DNA from: Amblyornis subalaris
Lineage: Eukaryota > Chordata > Aves > Passeriformes > Ptilonorhynchidae
NCBI GenBank assembly: GCA_018881555.1
Contig: JACAXG010000067.1
Span: 2,947,635-3,011,634, forward strand
Direction of reading: 5' to 3'
DNA: 64,000 nucleotides
In this document: positions 27,278 through 38,102 of the stretch, one piece after another
Numbering within the stretch: the stretch's first letter is position 1
Layout: each line of letters begins with the position of its first letter
The notes under the pieces: generated by a model
What the model was told of the DNA's origin: nothing
Seen by the model: only the letters and a program-made list of their open reading frames with translations
Databases searched by the model: none
Made by a program: the position numbers and the translations under genes

Positions 27278-28431
27278 GATACATATGAGACCGTTAAACA
27301 TCCACACTGAATTGCAGTGGCCAACACAGAATGGATTTGCTAGACAAAAAAATGTCACTTTATGAGTAGCACTGAACCTAGTTAGACTGTAAGTTGTATT
27401 ATATTCTTGCAGTAAGTACAAATTATGTGCATTAGCAGACAGACTAAAGCTTGATCCTCGTGCTGAATTCCTGTGGAGCTGTTAATCCAAGACAACGAAA
27501 GGCAAAGCTGCCCTAGTTTTCAGCTCACAACACTGATTTACATACACAATGGTATTGCCATGTCTTGGATTGTTCTCACTCCTCTCTGTAGCAGCAATGC
27601 AGGTTTAGTGTAGAAATTACCCAGTACCTTTGAAAGAATCCTTGTTGATTGGAGGTGAGGATAGGATGAAATATCTACAAAATCAGCATTAATGGTATAA
27701 TTATGAAACTCTGTCACAGCAGGTTAGGTTCATTGAAGTAACTTCAGTAGTGAATAGGTTAGGTGGCTGGTGAAGTCATCTAAACTTGATTTATTAACAT
27801 GACCCTTTAGTTATGCCTTGTGCATTTAGTTATAAGTCATTCAAAAGCCTTTGAAAATTGAAGGAAAACCACATCCGGTCTTTTTTAACCTTTTGTTCTA
27901 AAAAAGCTTAACATTTCACCAAAACTTTGCAGGCACTTTCTAAAAGGAATGTGGTCCAGAGAGATTCCCACAGAAGTGCAGTTCTGTTTGCTTAAATATC
28001 ATTCTTTTCTTTAAATGGACCTAACACTTTGACATTTTTGGAAGCAATTATATATGTCAGTGTTACAAAACTATAAATTTTTAATAGGGGCACCTTGTAA
28101 GCTTTGTTGAAAGCAGTAAATAAAGTTAAGGAATAAAATTCCCTAGAGAGTTCTTAGCTGTGTGACAGACAGCAAGAAATGCAGGGATCTGAATTTGTTA
28201 CTTGCATCTCCTTTCGGAAACACAGCTGAAAACCTGCTTGACACAAGCTTCCCCTGAGTTTTGTACTTGAATCTTGTGCCAAGAATATACTGCCAAATAA
28301 GCCAGTGAGCTCGAGTTGCAGTTTTTGCCTGTCTATTTTGCCTTTTCTTTTGCACAGCAGTGTAATGTCATACAACATCATTTTACAAGTACTCTCATTA
28401 TCCCCACAGTATGTGGTATTAATATTCATGC

Positions 28432-28435
28432 CTAT
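28432..28435. repeat. Target-site duplication, left copy (ctat)
   Basis: The bases 'ctat' directly precede the LTR edge TGATG and are repeated directly after its other edge at 29153-29156. A 4-bp duplication is typical of several retroviral integrases. Confidence 0.65.
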
Positions 28436-28500
28436 TGATGCCCAAAAAGATAGGCCAAAGATAAAACCCGATAGACTGGTGTCTATTGAGCAGGTATTTG

Positions 28501-28506
28501 TTTATT
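28501..28506 (-). promoter_or_regulatory. Poly(A) signal of the solo LTR
   Basis: AATAAA on the minus strand, positioned after the TATA box as expected for the R region of an LTR. Confidence 0.7.
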
Positions 28507-28570
28507 ACAGCGCCGGTGGTGAGGGGGATATTTCCACCTAACTCACCCACCTTTGTCATGTGTCACGGCT

Positions 28571-28578
28571 TATTTATA
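28571..28578 (-). promoter_or_regulatory. TATA box of the solo LTR
   Basis: The minus strand reads TATAAATA. Predicted transcription would start about 30 bp further along the minus strand, near 28543, antisense to PAWR. Confidence 0.6.
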
Positions 28579-29053
28579 CAGTAGGTACTGTTGAATACTA
28601 TAATGTCATTACAACATCATCACATACGTGCCAGATATAATTTACATATTTTTATGGCATGGCTATAAATAGTTCTTTTTCACTGCAGTTGCGCCTCCCC
28701 AGTTTAGGTGGTCTTGGGGGTCTTCACTGAGGAAGGCTCAACGTCTTCCTCCCATCTGAACTTTTCAACTTTGTCTTCAGAGCATGTGCAGTTATGGTGA
28801 AGTAGTCCTTTTCTGGATCCAACTGGTCTGAATTCTTTCACTTTGTGGGTAATTGGCTTTATCTTTGCCAGTTTTTCATCAGTATGCTTTGTAGCTTTCT
28901 AGTGTAGCTATACTTGACTAATTTATAGCTTTACTTGTCTATCTTGAAACTATCCACCTGGTGAGTTTCTGCTTATTTAAGCACTAAGCAACTAATTAAT
29001 TACATACTGACTATTACATTGTATAAAAAGTTATAATATAGGTATAAAAGGCT

Positions 29054-29120
29054 AATTCAGGTTATATAGGTATATAGGTATATTCAGGTTATATAGGTAT
29101 GTTCAGGTTATATAAGCATC
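29054..29120. repeat. Short tandem repeat inside LTR U3
   Basis: Three imperfect copies of a unit reading 'ttcaggttatataggtat', with an extra 'ataggtat' between the first two. It lies at the upstream end of the LTR U3, where enhancer-like tandem repeats often occur in retroviral LTRs. Confidence 0.85.
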
Positions 29121-29152
29121 TTGTAACTTTGACACAGGCTATACAGACATCA

Positions 29153-29156
29153 CTAT
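29153..29156. repeat. Target-site duplication, right copy (ctat)
   Basis: Matches the left copy at 28432-28435 across the 717-bp LTR. Confidence 0.65.
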
Positions 29157-32100
29157 TCATACATGACCACAGCTTTTCAGAGGTATCTGGCATCTAGGTT
29201 TCATGTAGTTCTTGCAAAAAACTCTGTGCATGCATTCCATAGTAATAATTCATCTTTTGTAAGTATATTGCCGTGATGTTGCTTGATGTTAATTTCTGTC
29301 CATAGAGAGAATGTGGTTGTGCTATAGACAAGGCATGCCCAAATGTATTAAGCGTGTTTTCTTTTCAGTGCTACATTTCTTTAGATGTTAGGCCAGGAAT
29401 TATTTTGCATAATAACATGATTATAGTATTGGTATTGTTTTAAAAAGTGAGCAAATGTGATTAAAATACAGAAATATGCAAATTAGGATGAGGTATGTTT
29501 GAGTACGTGAAGTCGCAAGTAATTCTGCCCAGTCAGATTGTGTGACTCTTATATTTGAGAGTTAACTACCAGATAATATTCATGTTCGATTTTCTAGTTG
29601 CGGGTTTGAAGTGTGATGCACTTCACAGGGATGATATGAAAGCAGTCACTAGTATCCACAAAACACTTCAGCAGTAATAATGAGTGCAGTAGAAAGACTC
29701 ATGAGGAAATCTGACTGTGTGTCTAAAAATGTGAGCATAAAAATTTGTTTAAAAGTATTCAAATTCAATGTTGTTTAAGTAGTAAAAGATCACTAATTTT
29801 TAAAATATATTTTCACCTGAAGTCAGTTCTGCATGTGCAGTGTTTTTAAAGTAAGTGACATTAGTTGCAGGGAGTTTGCTGTCCTGAATAGCTCATGACA
29901 TGAACCAGGTGTTTCAGATAAACATCTGCCACGGTTGCTATGGCTTGGGAGACCCACATGATTTCTGTGGTCTGTATGAGGGAAACAGGAACACAGGAAT
30001 TTGATGTTTTTGTGATCAGGCAGTCTCTCAAGTAATTTCTAGCAATATGGGCCTGTATTTAGAGCAGTTTGAGTGTGTTAGTAACAGTAATTAGGGTATG
30101 TGTCCACTTTGTGAAGAGCTAGCAAATGCAAAATAGTGAACATTACTCACTGAGTACTGTTCTTTGTGTTCCATGTAAGAGATGTGGAAAAACATCATGA
30201 AGCAATGTCAGGTAAGGCAGTATCATGAGTTCGAATGAAAATTGCATAAGACATTCTGACCTGTTCTGAATTGGTTGATGTTGCAGTGTCCATTTGCTTT
30301 AAATGCTTTTTGTGTATATTATTGGAGGCTGGAAAAAAACCCACTCCGTTTAGTAACTTTTTAATTAATCTTGAAGGTAACTTCTGAGACTTCTGAGTTT
30401 AGGGGTAATAATGTTGCATGGTGTACTTGTCTGGTATAACTGGAGTCTTTAATTACAGTGAATGTTTTGTTTTGAAAAAATGAGACTGCTAGTTTTTAGT
30501 TATGTTGTATGGATGTGTGTTTTTAGTAGAACAGCAGTTTTAAATCAGTGGAGTCTGGGTTTCTCATCGGAATGGGCTATGTCATAAGACGTTCTAGCAG
30601 CATAGGTTTCTCTGCCAAAATCCTCCTCCTCTCCTGTCGGGAGCAGATTTAGTTTATGTGTATCTGTTGGTGTAGCGCTGCTGATCCATGCACGTTCAGT
30701 GGGTTCTTTCCCAAAGGATCTGCACATGCTCAGCAGATCTGATTCAACTGTATTGCATGTGCACTATCCAATACTGCTGCTTTCGGAAGGTGCCTACAAG
30801 TGAAGTCATGGTCCTTTTTGCCCCTAAGAAATCAGGAAGCGAGAGCTAGCAGTTACTAATGTGAGACCAAAGGGAAAGAGGGTGGCTGTAAATTGGCTAT
30901 GAGCCACTCAGAGTTGCTTGGCTAGCAATGTGTAGCCTTGAGGATGCAGCTTGGGCATCCCTACTTTGACTTGTCTGACTTATGCTTTTGGAGGGAAATA
31001 CTGATGATGACTATCAAGATTTGTCTTCCTGACAACTGATCAAGAAGAGAAATCTTTCCATTTGTTTGTGGAAGTCATCATTTGTGTTCAGTGCGTGATC
31101 ATTGTCAGCATAAATTTGATTACCTTTGACAGCAAACTTTGCTTTTCTTAGAAAGAAATACAAAATTATTAACATTTTTAACATCTGTGCTCAGTTAAGT
31201 TTAATTCAATGGATAAGCGGTTTAAGCCTAAAATTTTGTTTCATGAATGCATTTCACTCCCAATAAATAGAGTTAAATGTACCCATGAAGTTCTTAAAAT
31301 TGAATATTTGGTTTTTTGTGCCTGTATATGTGTGCACAACTGTTTGTCACAGGAACTGCATGAAAACTAACGGTGAATGAAGCCTGTATCTGTGAAGGCA
31401 AGGCTATGTAAAGGCTTCATGTTCCTACTTTAGATGCACAGTTGTGCCTAGGAACCTGCAGGGTTTTCAGCACAGCCTGCTCTTCAGGTACTTTCTAATT
31501 CCATATGCAGAACAAGTGTGAAGCAAAGCATGTAAGTTACAATTTCTTTCTTGCAGTTTCTCTTAAGTTTGGTTGTGATCCTTCCACTAAGATTTCATTT
31601 TTTGGGGGCTTTGTTTACTTCTAATTTTTTTTTGTCTGCAGATGTCGTTGCTATGTACTCAGCCTGTATGAACAGGTGTTTTGTTGTTGCCTTGTTTGTT
31701 TGTTTCACTGTGGAGTTCATGAACCTGTACTCCAGAATTACACCAGCACTGGCTGCTGTAACACTTTGTTTGGAGCCATTTTTGAGACCTTTATACAGAC
31801 GTAAGGAATAGGAAACAGTTTCTCGAATTCCCAGCTAATGTATTGAATGGTCTAAAGGGGCCTCCTGTAAAGGAATTTTTTTTTTTTCCACGTGTTTTGG
31901 ACTGGCATGACTTTTTAACTCAGCTGGGTTACACTGAGTATCTCCTCCCAGTCTTAATTTTTTTTTTTTGGTGGAGAAAAAAGAAAAGTGATCCAGAAGT
32001 GTAATGATACACTGTAGCTGAGGTTTCTTTGGGAGGAAGAGTCCTTGAGCACATACAAATTTATTGAAAAGGGAGGTTTTCCTGACATACCTACATGTAC

Positions 32101-34120
32101 AAATAGTACAGCCTGACTGATATCAAAAGCTTCTGTAAGGTACTCCTCATTCCTGCACTTTTCTGCTCTTCTACTCAAGAGAGAAAATTTTAATTAATAC
32201 TGCTTTCATGCCAGGAGCAAGTCTGAAGCCTGAGTAACAGTTTTGAGTACCTGCTGGGTATGTACAGAGAGGGAGGAGCTTTTTCTGCAAGAATCAACAT
32301 GGACCAAGGGGATCCCTGCTGCTGAGTGTCCTTGTGCAGGGTGGAGAGGGAAGACAACTTCCTCAGTGTTACAGAAATGTATGCAGCTCTGCACACAATA
32401 GTTGTCAGACATTTTGTTACATGTATCATACATTCATGTTGTTAATACCAAGTCAGAGAATGTCATAGTGGTAATTACTGAGATGTGCTTGTGTGTTTGG
32501 AAGCTCCATATTCCAGTTCCATAGTGGTGTGAGGATGGCGGGGGTGGGAGAGTCTGCTTCTCTGTCTCTACATCCTTGCAGTCTGGTGTAAATAATATGA
32601 TGACTCAGGAGGAAGGAGGAATCTCTAATTTAGAGTTNTTTGGTGGAGCCAGTCTGACTATGTTTATACTGTTAAAAAGTGCAAGACCTGGGTGTGAGCT
32701 CAACTGCTGCACTGCTGATAGAGCCTGTGGCTTAATTATTGGCAACATTTTCTGGCATGGTTTTGGTTCATGCTACCTACTGCTCTCCTATGTCATACCT
32801 GGGGACTGTTTGAGGAATAATGTACCAGGAGCCAGTCCTCATATATAGTATGAACATCACAGCAGCAGTTTTAGCTGCCTGTATAGTGCTACAAGAACAT
32901 TACTAGCCTTTGCTAGCTCAGAAACAACTGCATACCCTTAATCAACATGCTGGGGTGTGCAACACAGACCTAGGTTTCATGCTCTGAAAATGCTGCTTTG
33001 GGCTGTAGTTCAGCTCTTGTGTAATGTCAGATACTTTTGACTGAGGGGAGCCTACAAATTCTTACTTCTTAGGGACACCACATTGTCTTTCTAATAATTT
33101 TTCCAACTCTGCTTCTTCTGTAAGTCACCTGANATCTAGTCAGGTTTTTTCAGCCTGATTTAATCAGCTCCTTCACAGCTTTTTTTCTGTGTGCCTAACT
33201 GCTTGTCCTGAACTCTTTTTCTGACTCTTTGGTGTTGAATATTCCTTGGGTATAGAAATAGAGAATAATGAATAAAGGAAAAGCTCTGTTCATATGTTTT
33301 AATGTGTATTTCTGATTTCCTTATTTCTGGGAGCTGTTTTCTTCTGAAAGATGCTTAACTTGCCTGGGAGTTACTTTTGTTACCTGCAGGTATTTCTTTA
33401 ATTATTTTTCTCTCACCTAATGTCCTTAATAGATTTCTGCGTAGGTATGAATTGAGGATACTTACCTTTCTGTTAGAACTCTGATTCCCTAGGTGTTCTC
33501 GCAGTGTTTCTCTGTGGCCTCCTGGTTTCTGTGTAAACAGGCAGATGAGTCATAAATCCCTTGGCTTTGCAGGAATAGTATCTATCACTTGAACCCAGGT
33601 GTTTTAGCACATCTGTTAGTTCTTGTTTGAAGTCCTATTAATTACATATTAATTAAGGGTAGTAGATGAGACTGTAAAAAGTAGTGTTGAGGTTCACATA
33701 AGTAAGGAAACTGAGTTAAGACACTGAACTTCTCCCTGACTCAAATATGTTTTTCCAGTCTGGTTTTCCTTTGTTTTTTTTCAGTTGTTCCCTGCTGCGC
33801 ACCCTCCCTGCCTTTGGGGTTAGCTCACTACGCAGGCTGATCACTATGTGGAAATAATATTTTCACTGTTTCTTTCATTTTTTCCCATGTTCTTGTGTCT
33901 TTTTTTTTAGAGCTAATTTTCATCTGTAATTAATAATGTGGTTTATATTTCTTTGCAAGTTATGGGTAATAATTTTGAAAACTCTGGAACATTGTAAACA
34001 TACTATAGCCTTACTTAAAAATATGTTTATGTTTATCCATCAACATGAAAACAATATGCTACGATTTAACAGGAGAAGATATATAAAAATACTTATATGT
34101 AAGCATGTAATATAAATATA

Positions 34121-34161
34121 ATGTCTCTTCCAACGTTGTAACAATTCTGTGATTCTGTGTT
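34121..34161 (+). mobile_element. CR1-type 3' tail remnant
   Basis: The sequence 'gtctcttccaac' followed by 'attctgtgattctgtg' is the terminal part of a sense CR1, or of a SINE with a CR1 tail, including the octamer repeat. Only the tail is recognisable. Confidence 0.55.
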
Positions 34162-35113
34162 ACTGATATCTATTGTAAATCTGATCAAGAGATACTGGTG
34201 AAGTATAAAACCTAATAAACTTTAAAGTCCTTCATTTGTTTATATAAAAATGTAAGTAGGTTTGTAAACCATATTGGCCAAGAAGTAGCCCAGAAAGTGT
34301 GATATTAGATTTAGCTCATACTTTTTATGAGTTTTTAGGCAAAGAGCCACCATGAACTTACATATTCTAGTGAGGTTTTTTTTTTATAGAAAATTTTTAT
34401 ACCTTTACAACTATAGAATTATGTAAGAGCAGATAAAAACATCTTATGTTAAAATTTTTAAATTATATTGCCATTATATTAAATAAGTCTGACCTTGATT
34501 TGTGCCACAGTGTAATAATCACTACTAATATATTTGGCTTTTTTCTTCACAAGTGGACAGCTAATAAATAGTTGAAATAGCTGGATTTTACCCTGTGAAG
34601 TAATTAGACACAGATAATATGTGCACTACAGAATACTTTCGGGAATGTGATGCAACTATATGTCATTAGGTCAGGATAGAATGAGCAACTTTGCATCGGA
34701 CTTCGGTGTGGCTGCCCATGCAGCAGCCTCGGTGGCTCTTCTTTGAGGCACTCAAGTGCCTTTGCACCGTGCTTCTCACCTGGCTGGGCTCAGATGGGGC
34801 ATGCTGGTGCCTACNTGGTGTGGTGCCCAGGAAGGCTCTGGGCAAGAACGTTTGTCACCCTGCAGGAGCTGGATGAGGCCATTACTGAGCCAGACCTTAT
34901 AGGTACCCTTGGATCCTGGCAGATTTTGGGAAGACGTGTTCTTTGCATGGTTGTGTTCATTGCTGTGATTTCTAGAAAAGCAAAACCAGTCTATGAATAG
35001 TCTCTGTACAAGTGCATCTTGGGTGTGCAGTACTGTTGCAGCGGGGCTAGGTGGTACGTGCCGCGACCTTCCCAAAAGCGTTCTGCGGTGCCTTGACNCA
35101 GTGTGCGGTGGTC

Positions 35114-35202
35114 GGTGGGATAGGGATGCTGCGGTCGTCACCAAGCATCCCTCTTTGGAGTCACTGGGCGGTGCAGCTGCACAGCAAACACCCTATCCCA
35201 CC
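35114..35202. repeat. Nested inverted repeats
   Basis: A perfect 12-bp inverted repeat (ggtgggataggg at 35114-35125 and its complement at 35191-35202) encloses a second 9-bp one (agggatgct at 35122-35130 and agcatccct at 35144-35152). Between them lies the palindrome gtgcagctgcac. Stable stem-loops could form in single strands. Confidence 0.85.
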
Positions 35203-35204
35203 CA

Positions 35205-35640
35205 CNCAGGTGGACGTGCAGGCACTCGCTCACACACAGAAGCGTACAGCCGGAGGCAAAGAGTTGGAGGGGCTTTTCTTATGGTATTCCACAAAACAGG
35301 TTTATTCCATGAAGGGTTCAGGGAAGAAGTAGTACAGAACAATGGAGGGTCCAGGGTTATATACCAGGGGCATAGGGGCGGAGAGAACAACAAGGACCAA
35401 TGGGTTGAGGGCCAGGGGGCGGAGAGAAGGTGGGGCTATACAACTGCAACCAGTAGGGAAGGGTAAGGGGAGGAGCAAGGGACAGGGACAAATGGGCCAT
35501 CGAGTAAGGGAGAAGGTTCTGGACTATAACCATAAAAGGGTACAGAGACTGACAGGCCAGTAGGTCAACCGAATAGGGGAACATTAACATAGTGTTGCTA
35601 GGCCAGATGGGGGAGACCTTCCTCCTCACCATGACTTACG
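35205..35640 (-). mobile_element. LTR-like segment with TATA box and poly(A) signal
   Basis: Read on the minus strand there is a U3-like GC-rich region with a CCAAT-type motif (ccaat on the + strand near 35397), a TATATAA box at 35364-35358, and AATAAA at 35306-35301 about 55 bp later. This spacing matches the U3-R boundary and R region of a retroviral LTR. A short U5-like stretch follows to the left. The ends TG...CA and a target duplication could not be fixed, so the limits are estimates. It has the same orientation (antisense to PAWR) as the LTR at 28.4-29.2 kb but no visible similarity to it. Confidence 0.55.
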
Positions 35641-37208
35641 GGGGAGATCTCAGAACTCGGAGCCTTCCCACCAGCAGTCTCCCACTGCACTTGGGTCCTC
35701 TCACTGCTCAGCTACTCCTGTGGCTGGCCCTCCCGCTGCAGCCTCTCCTGCTGCAGGCTCAGCCACTGCAACACAGTACTTCATTGAGGCTCTGCTCTGT
35801 CAGGTAAAGAAAATTGCAGATTTCACCTAGGACATCATTCATCCACAGTCCAGAAACATATCACAGAGAATGACATGTTTTCAAATTTCCCTTTTGAAAA
35901 AAGAAATTGAATAGCTTTTCTTACCGAAGGGTTGCATAGTTGCGAGCTAGAAGAGACTGACTGGAACCTGCTTGAAATGCATGGATTTCATGTGGGCTGC
36001 AGTGGCAGGGCCTGGGAAATAGGGAACTGGTCACTTCTGGTGCTCCTCTAATTTATTTTTAGGTTGGTGTACGTCTGGAGAGAGAGGTGTCTTTGGAGAA
36101 GGATTTTTCATTTGGTGCCTCTTTTGCCATCTCTGTTGTATCAGATTCTCCAACAGATTCTTTTGCTTATTGAATTTACATTTATATTTTTTGCTTACAG
36201 CTTGCTGCTTAAAGAGATCATTATCCTTGTATAGACTGTAATGCCATTGCCCTTCTACTCTTCTGAATTCCTGCCTGAATCAATACGCTGTAATTTCAGA
36301 AATATATGAACAGAGGTTATATTAACCTTAAATTTTCTCTTTTTAGCTCAGGTAGAGAAACTGTATCTTCCTTTTTGCCAGTAATTCTTTTTTTGGGTCT
36401 TGCTTGTGTACATTTTCATGTGAAAGAGATTGTTCTTTATTGCTGATCTGTAATTAGGTATCTGGGTGCCAGAACAAGAAGGTAGTTCTGGCAATTTAAT
36501 TTTAATCTCCAGAACACAGAAATGTCTCTTTTCTGCTCAAAGTTTTGTTCTATTATGTGCTACTCATTAGGGCATATTTTAAGAAGATAAATTAAATGTA
36601 AATTAAACAAAGCTCTTTTGAAATGTGGTTTTTCCAACTTCCCAGAGTACAAATCAAAGTAAGTTCAAAATACGAAAAATTTTGTAAAGCTATTTAAAAC
36701 ACTAGGTCAGCTTCTGTTTTTGTTTAATCTTACCAAGTTCCTGTTCCAGTTTCTTTTGTAACTGATTAGTTGGTGGTGATAACTTCATGCTTTCTTAACA
36801 GTTTTAGAAATAAAAGCTCATTTTTAGAATGTCTGCTTATAAAAGAGATTTATTGGGTGAGTAAAGAGTGTTTAAAGTCATCCCTAGGAAATCCACATCA
36901 GGAAAAAGTAAAATATAGTGACTCTCGGAAATAGTAAAATCTTGGCAGCTAGGAAAACAAGGAAGGGAAACCTGAAGTGGTTTTATATGTACAAGTATTC
37001 TATTCAACCAGAGATCTAGAAAATGCACAGCTACAATATGTGCAAGTAGTTAAGTTAGAATTGCTGCTTGAACCTTATTGAAAGCACTTTTGAGGGCTTC
37101 TGGAAAGAATGGTTTCTGTGGAAATAATGAGTGGAGATTTTTTTACCCTCATCAGAGGTGAAAACATTTTCATTCAAAGTTGAATTTGTAAGGGAAAACA
37201 TCTCTAGA

Positions 37209-38102
37209 CATTTTTCAAAGAGATGACAAAATTGAGAGGAACTGTCAACTTCCTCGAGGGCAGAGAGGCCCTGTAGAAACACCTTGACAAATTAGAGAAT
37301 TGGGCAGTCACCAACTGTATGAAGTTTAGCGAGGGCAAGTGCCAGATTCTGTTCCTGGGACAGGGCAATCATGCTTGTGTGCATGGACTGGAGAGCAGCA
37401 CTGTGGAAAGGGACCTGAGAGTCCTGGTCGATGGCAAGTTGAACATGAGTCAGCAGAGCCCTGGCAGCCAGGAGAGCCAGCCATGTCCTGGGGCGCATCA
37501 GGCACAGCATCGCCGGCCAGACAAGGGAGGAGATTGTCCTGCTCTGCTCTGCTCTGCACTGGGGTGGCCTCACCTCGAGTACTGTGTGCAGTTTTGGGTG
37601 CCACAATATAAGAAAGACATTAAGCTCTTAGAGAGTATCCAGAGGAGAGCCGTGAGGATGGTGAAGGGTCTGGAAAGGAAGCTTTATGAGGAGCAGCCGA
37701 GGTCACTTGGTTTGGTTTGTTCAGCCAGGAGAAGAGGAGACTGAGGGGAGACCTCATTGTGGTCTTCAGCATCCTCATGAGGGGAAGTGGAGGGGCAGGT
37801 ACTGATTTCCTCACTCTTGTGGCCTGTGACAAGGCTCGAGGAAAGGGTATGAATCTGAGTCGGGGAAGGTTTAGGTTGGATATCAGGAAAAATCTCTTCA
37901 CCCAGCATGTGGTTGGGCACTGGAACGGGCTTCCCAGGGCAGTGGTCGGAGCACCAAGCCTGACAGAGTTCAAGAAGCACTTGGACAGTGATCTCAGTCA
38001 CATGGTGTGATCCTTGCGTTATCGTGTTAAGGGCCAGGAGTTGGACTCGATGATCCTGATGGGTCCTTTCCAACTCAGGTTATTCTATGATTCTGTGATT
38101 CA
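37209..38102 (+). mobile_element. CR1 LINE, 3' end of ORF2 plus 3' tail, sense
   Basis: This encodes the C-terminal part of the CR1 ORF2 reverse-transcriptase protein. An open frame at 37319-37744 includes MKFSEGKCQILFLGQGN, an SSTVERDLRVLVDGKLNMS block and LEYCVQFWVPQYKKDIKLLE. After a frameshift near 37717 it continues with KRRLRGDL, FRLDIRKN and HWNGLPRAVV in the frame ending at 38010. The 3' end carries 'gatgatcctgatgggtcc' and the octamer tail 'attctatgattctgtgattc'. The element is 5'-truncated at about 0.9 kb, so it is dead. It shares its subfamily with the copies at 41489 (minus) and 49659 (plus). Confidence 0.93.

Larger units (their letters stand above)
28436..29152 (-). mobile_element. 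Solo LTR of an endogenous retrovirus, 717 bp
   Basis: A well-bounded element on the minus strand. On the + strand it begins TGATGCCC and ends GACATCA, so the element itself runs TGATGTC...GGCATCA with the usual TG...CA ends and a 5-bp terminal inverted repeat. It is flanked by the direct repeat ctat. Read on the minus strand, a TATA box (28578-28571) lies about 65 bp before AATAAA (28506-28501), and about 65 bp remain to the 3' edge. That is the expected U3-R-U5 arrangement, with U3 about 570 bp, R about 60 and U5 about 50. No retroviral coding sequence or second LTR is next to it, so it is a solo LTR formed by LTR-LTR recombination. The family is not recognised. It is antisense to PAWR. Confidence 0.75.
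34690..35810. other. GC-rich, CpG-containing block, probably ERV-derived
   Basis: About 1.1 kb with a composition sharply different from the AT-rich intron around it. It has many intact CpG sites (for example near 35040-35100), which suggests recent arrival. The central part has LTR-like signals on the minus strand and is listed separately. The left part (34690-35100) and right part (35650-35810, with CTGCAG-rich imperfect repeats) match no family I know. I found no target-site duplication or clear outer edges. It may be one composite retroviral insertion or several pieces. Three of the isolated N calls fall here. Confidence 0.6.

Noticed and set aside
35592..35807. Leu/Gln-rich 71-codon frame at the right of the GC-rich block, considered as a retroviral gene piece
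   Set aside because: It matches no retroviral motif on either strand and is explained by CTGCAG-type repeats. It was left as part of the unexplained block.
37319..38010. Frames that could be taken for a novel gene in the PAWR intron
   Set aside because: The residues match the CR1 ORF2 C-terminus and the two halves are in different frames, so this is a dead LINE copy.
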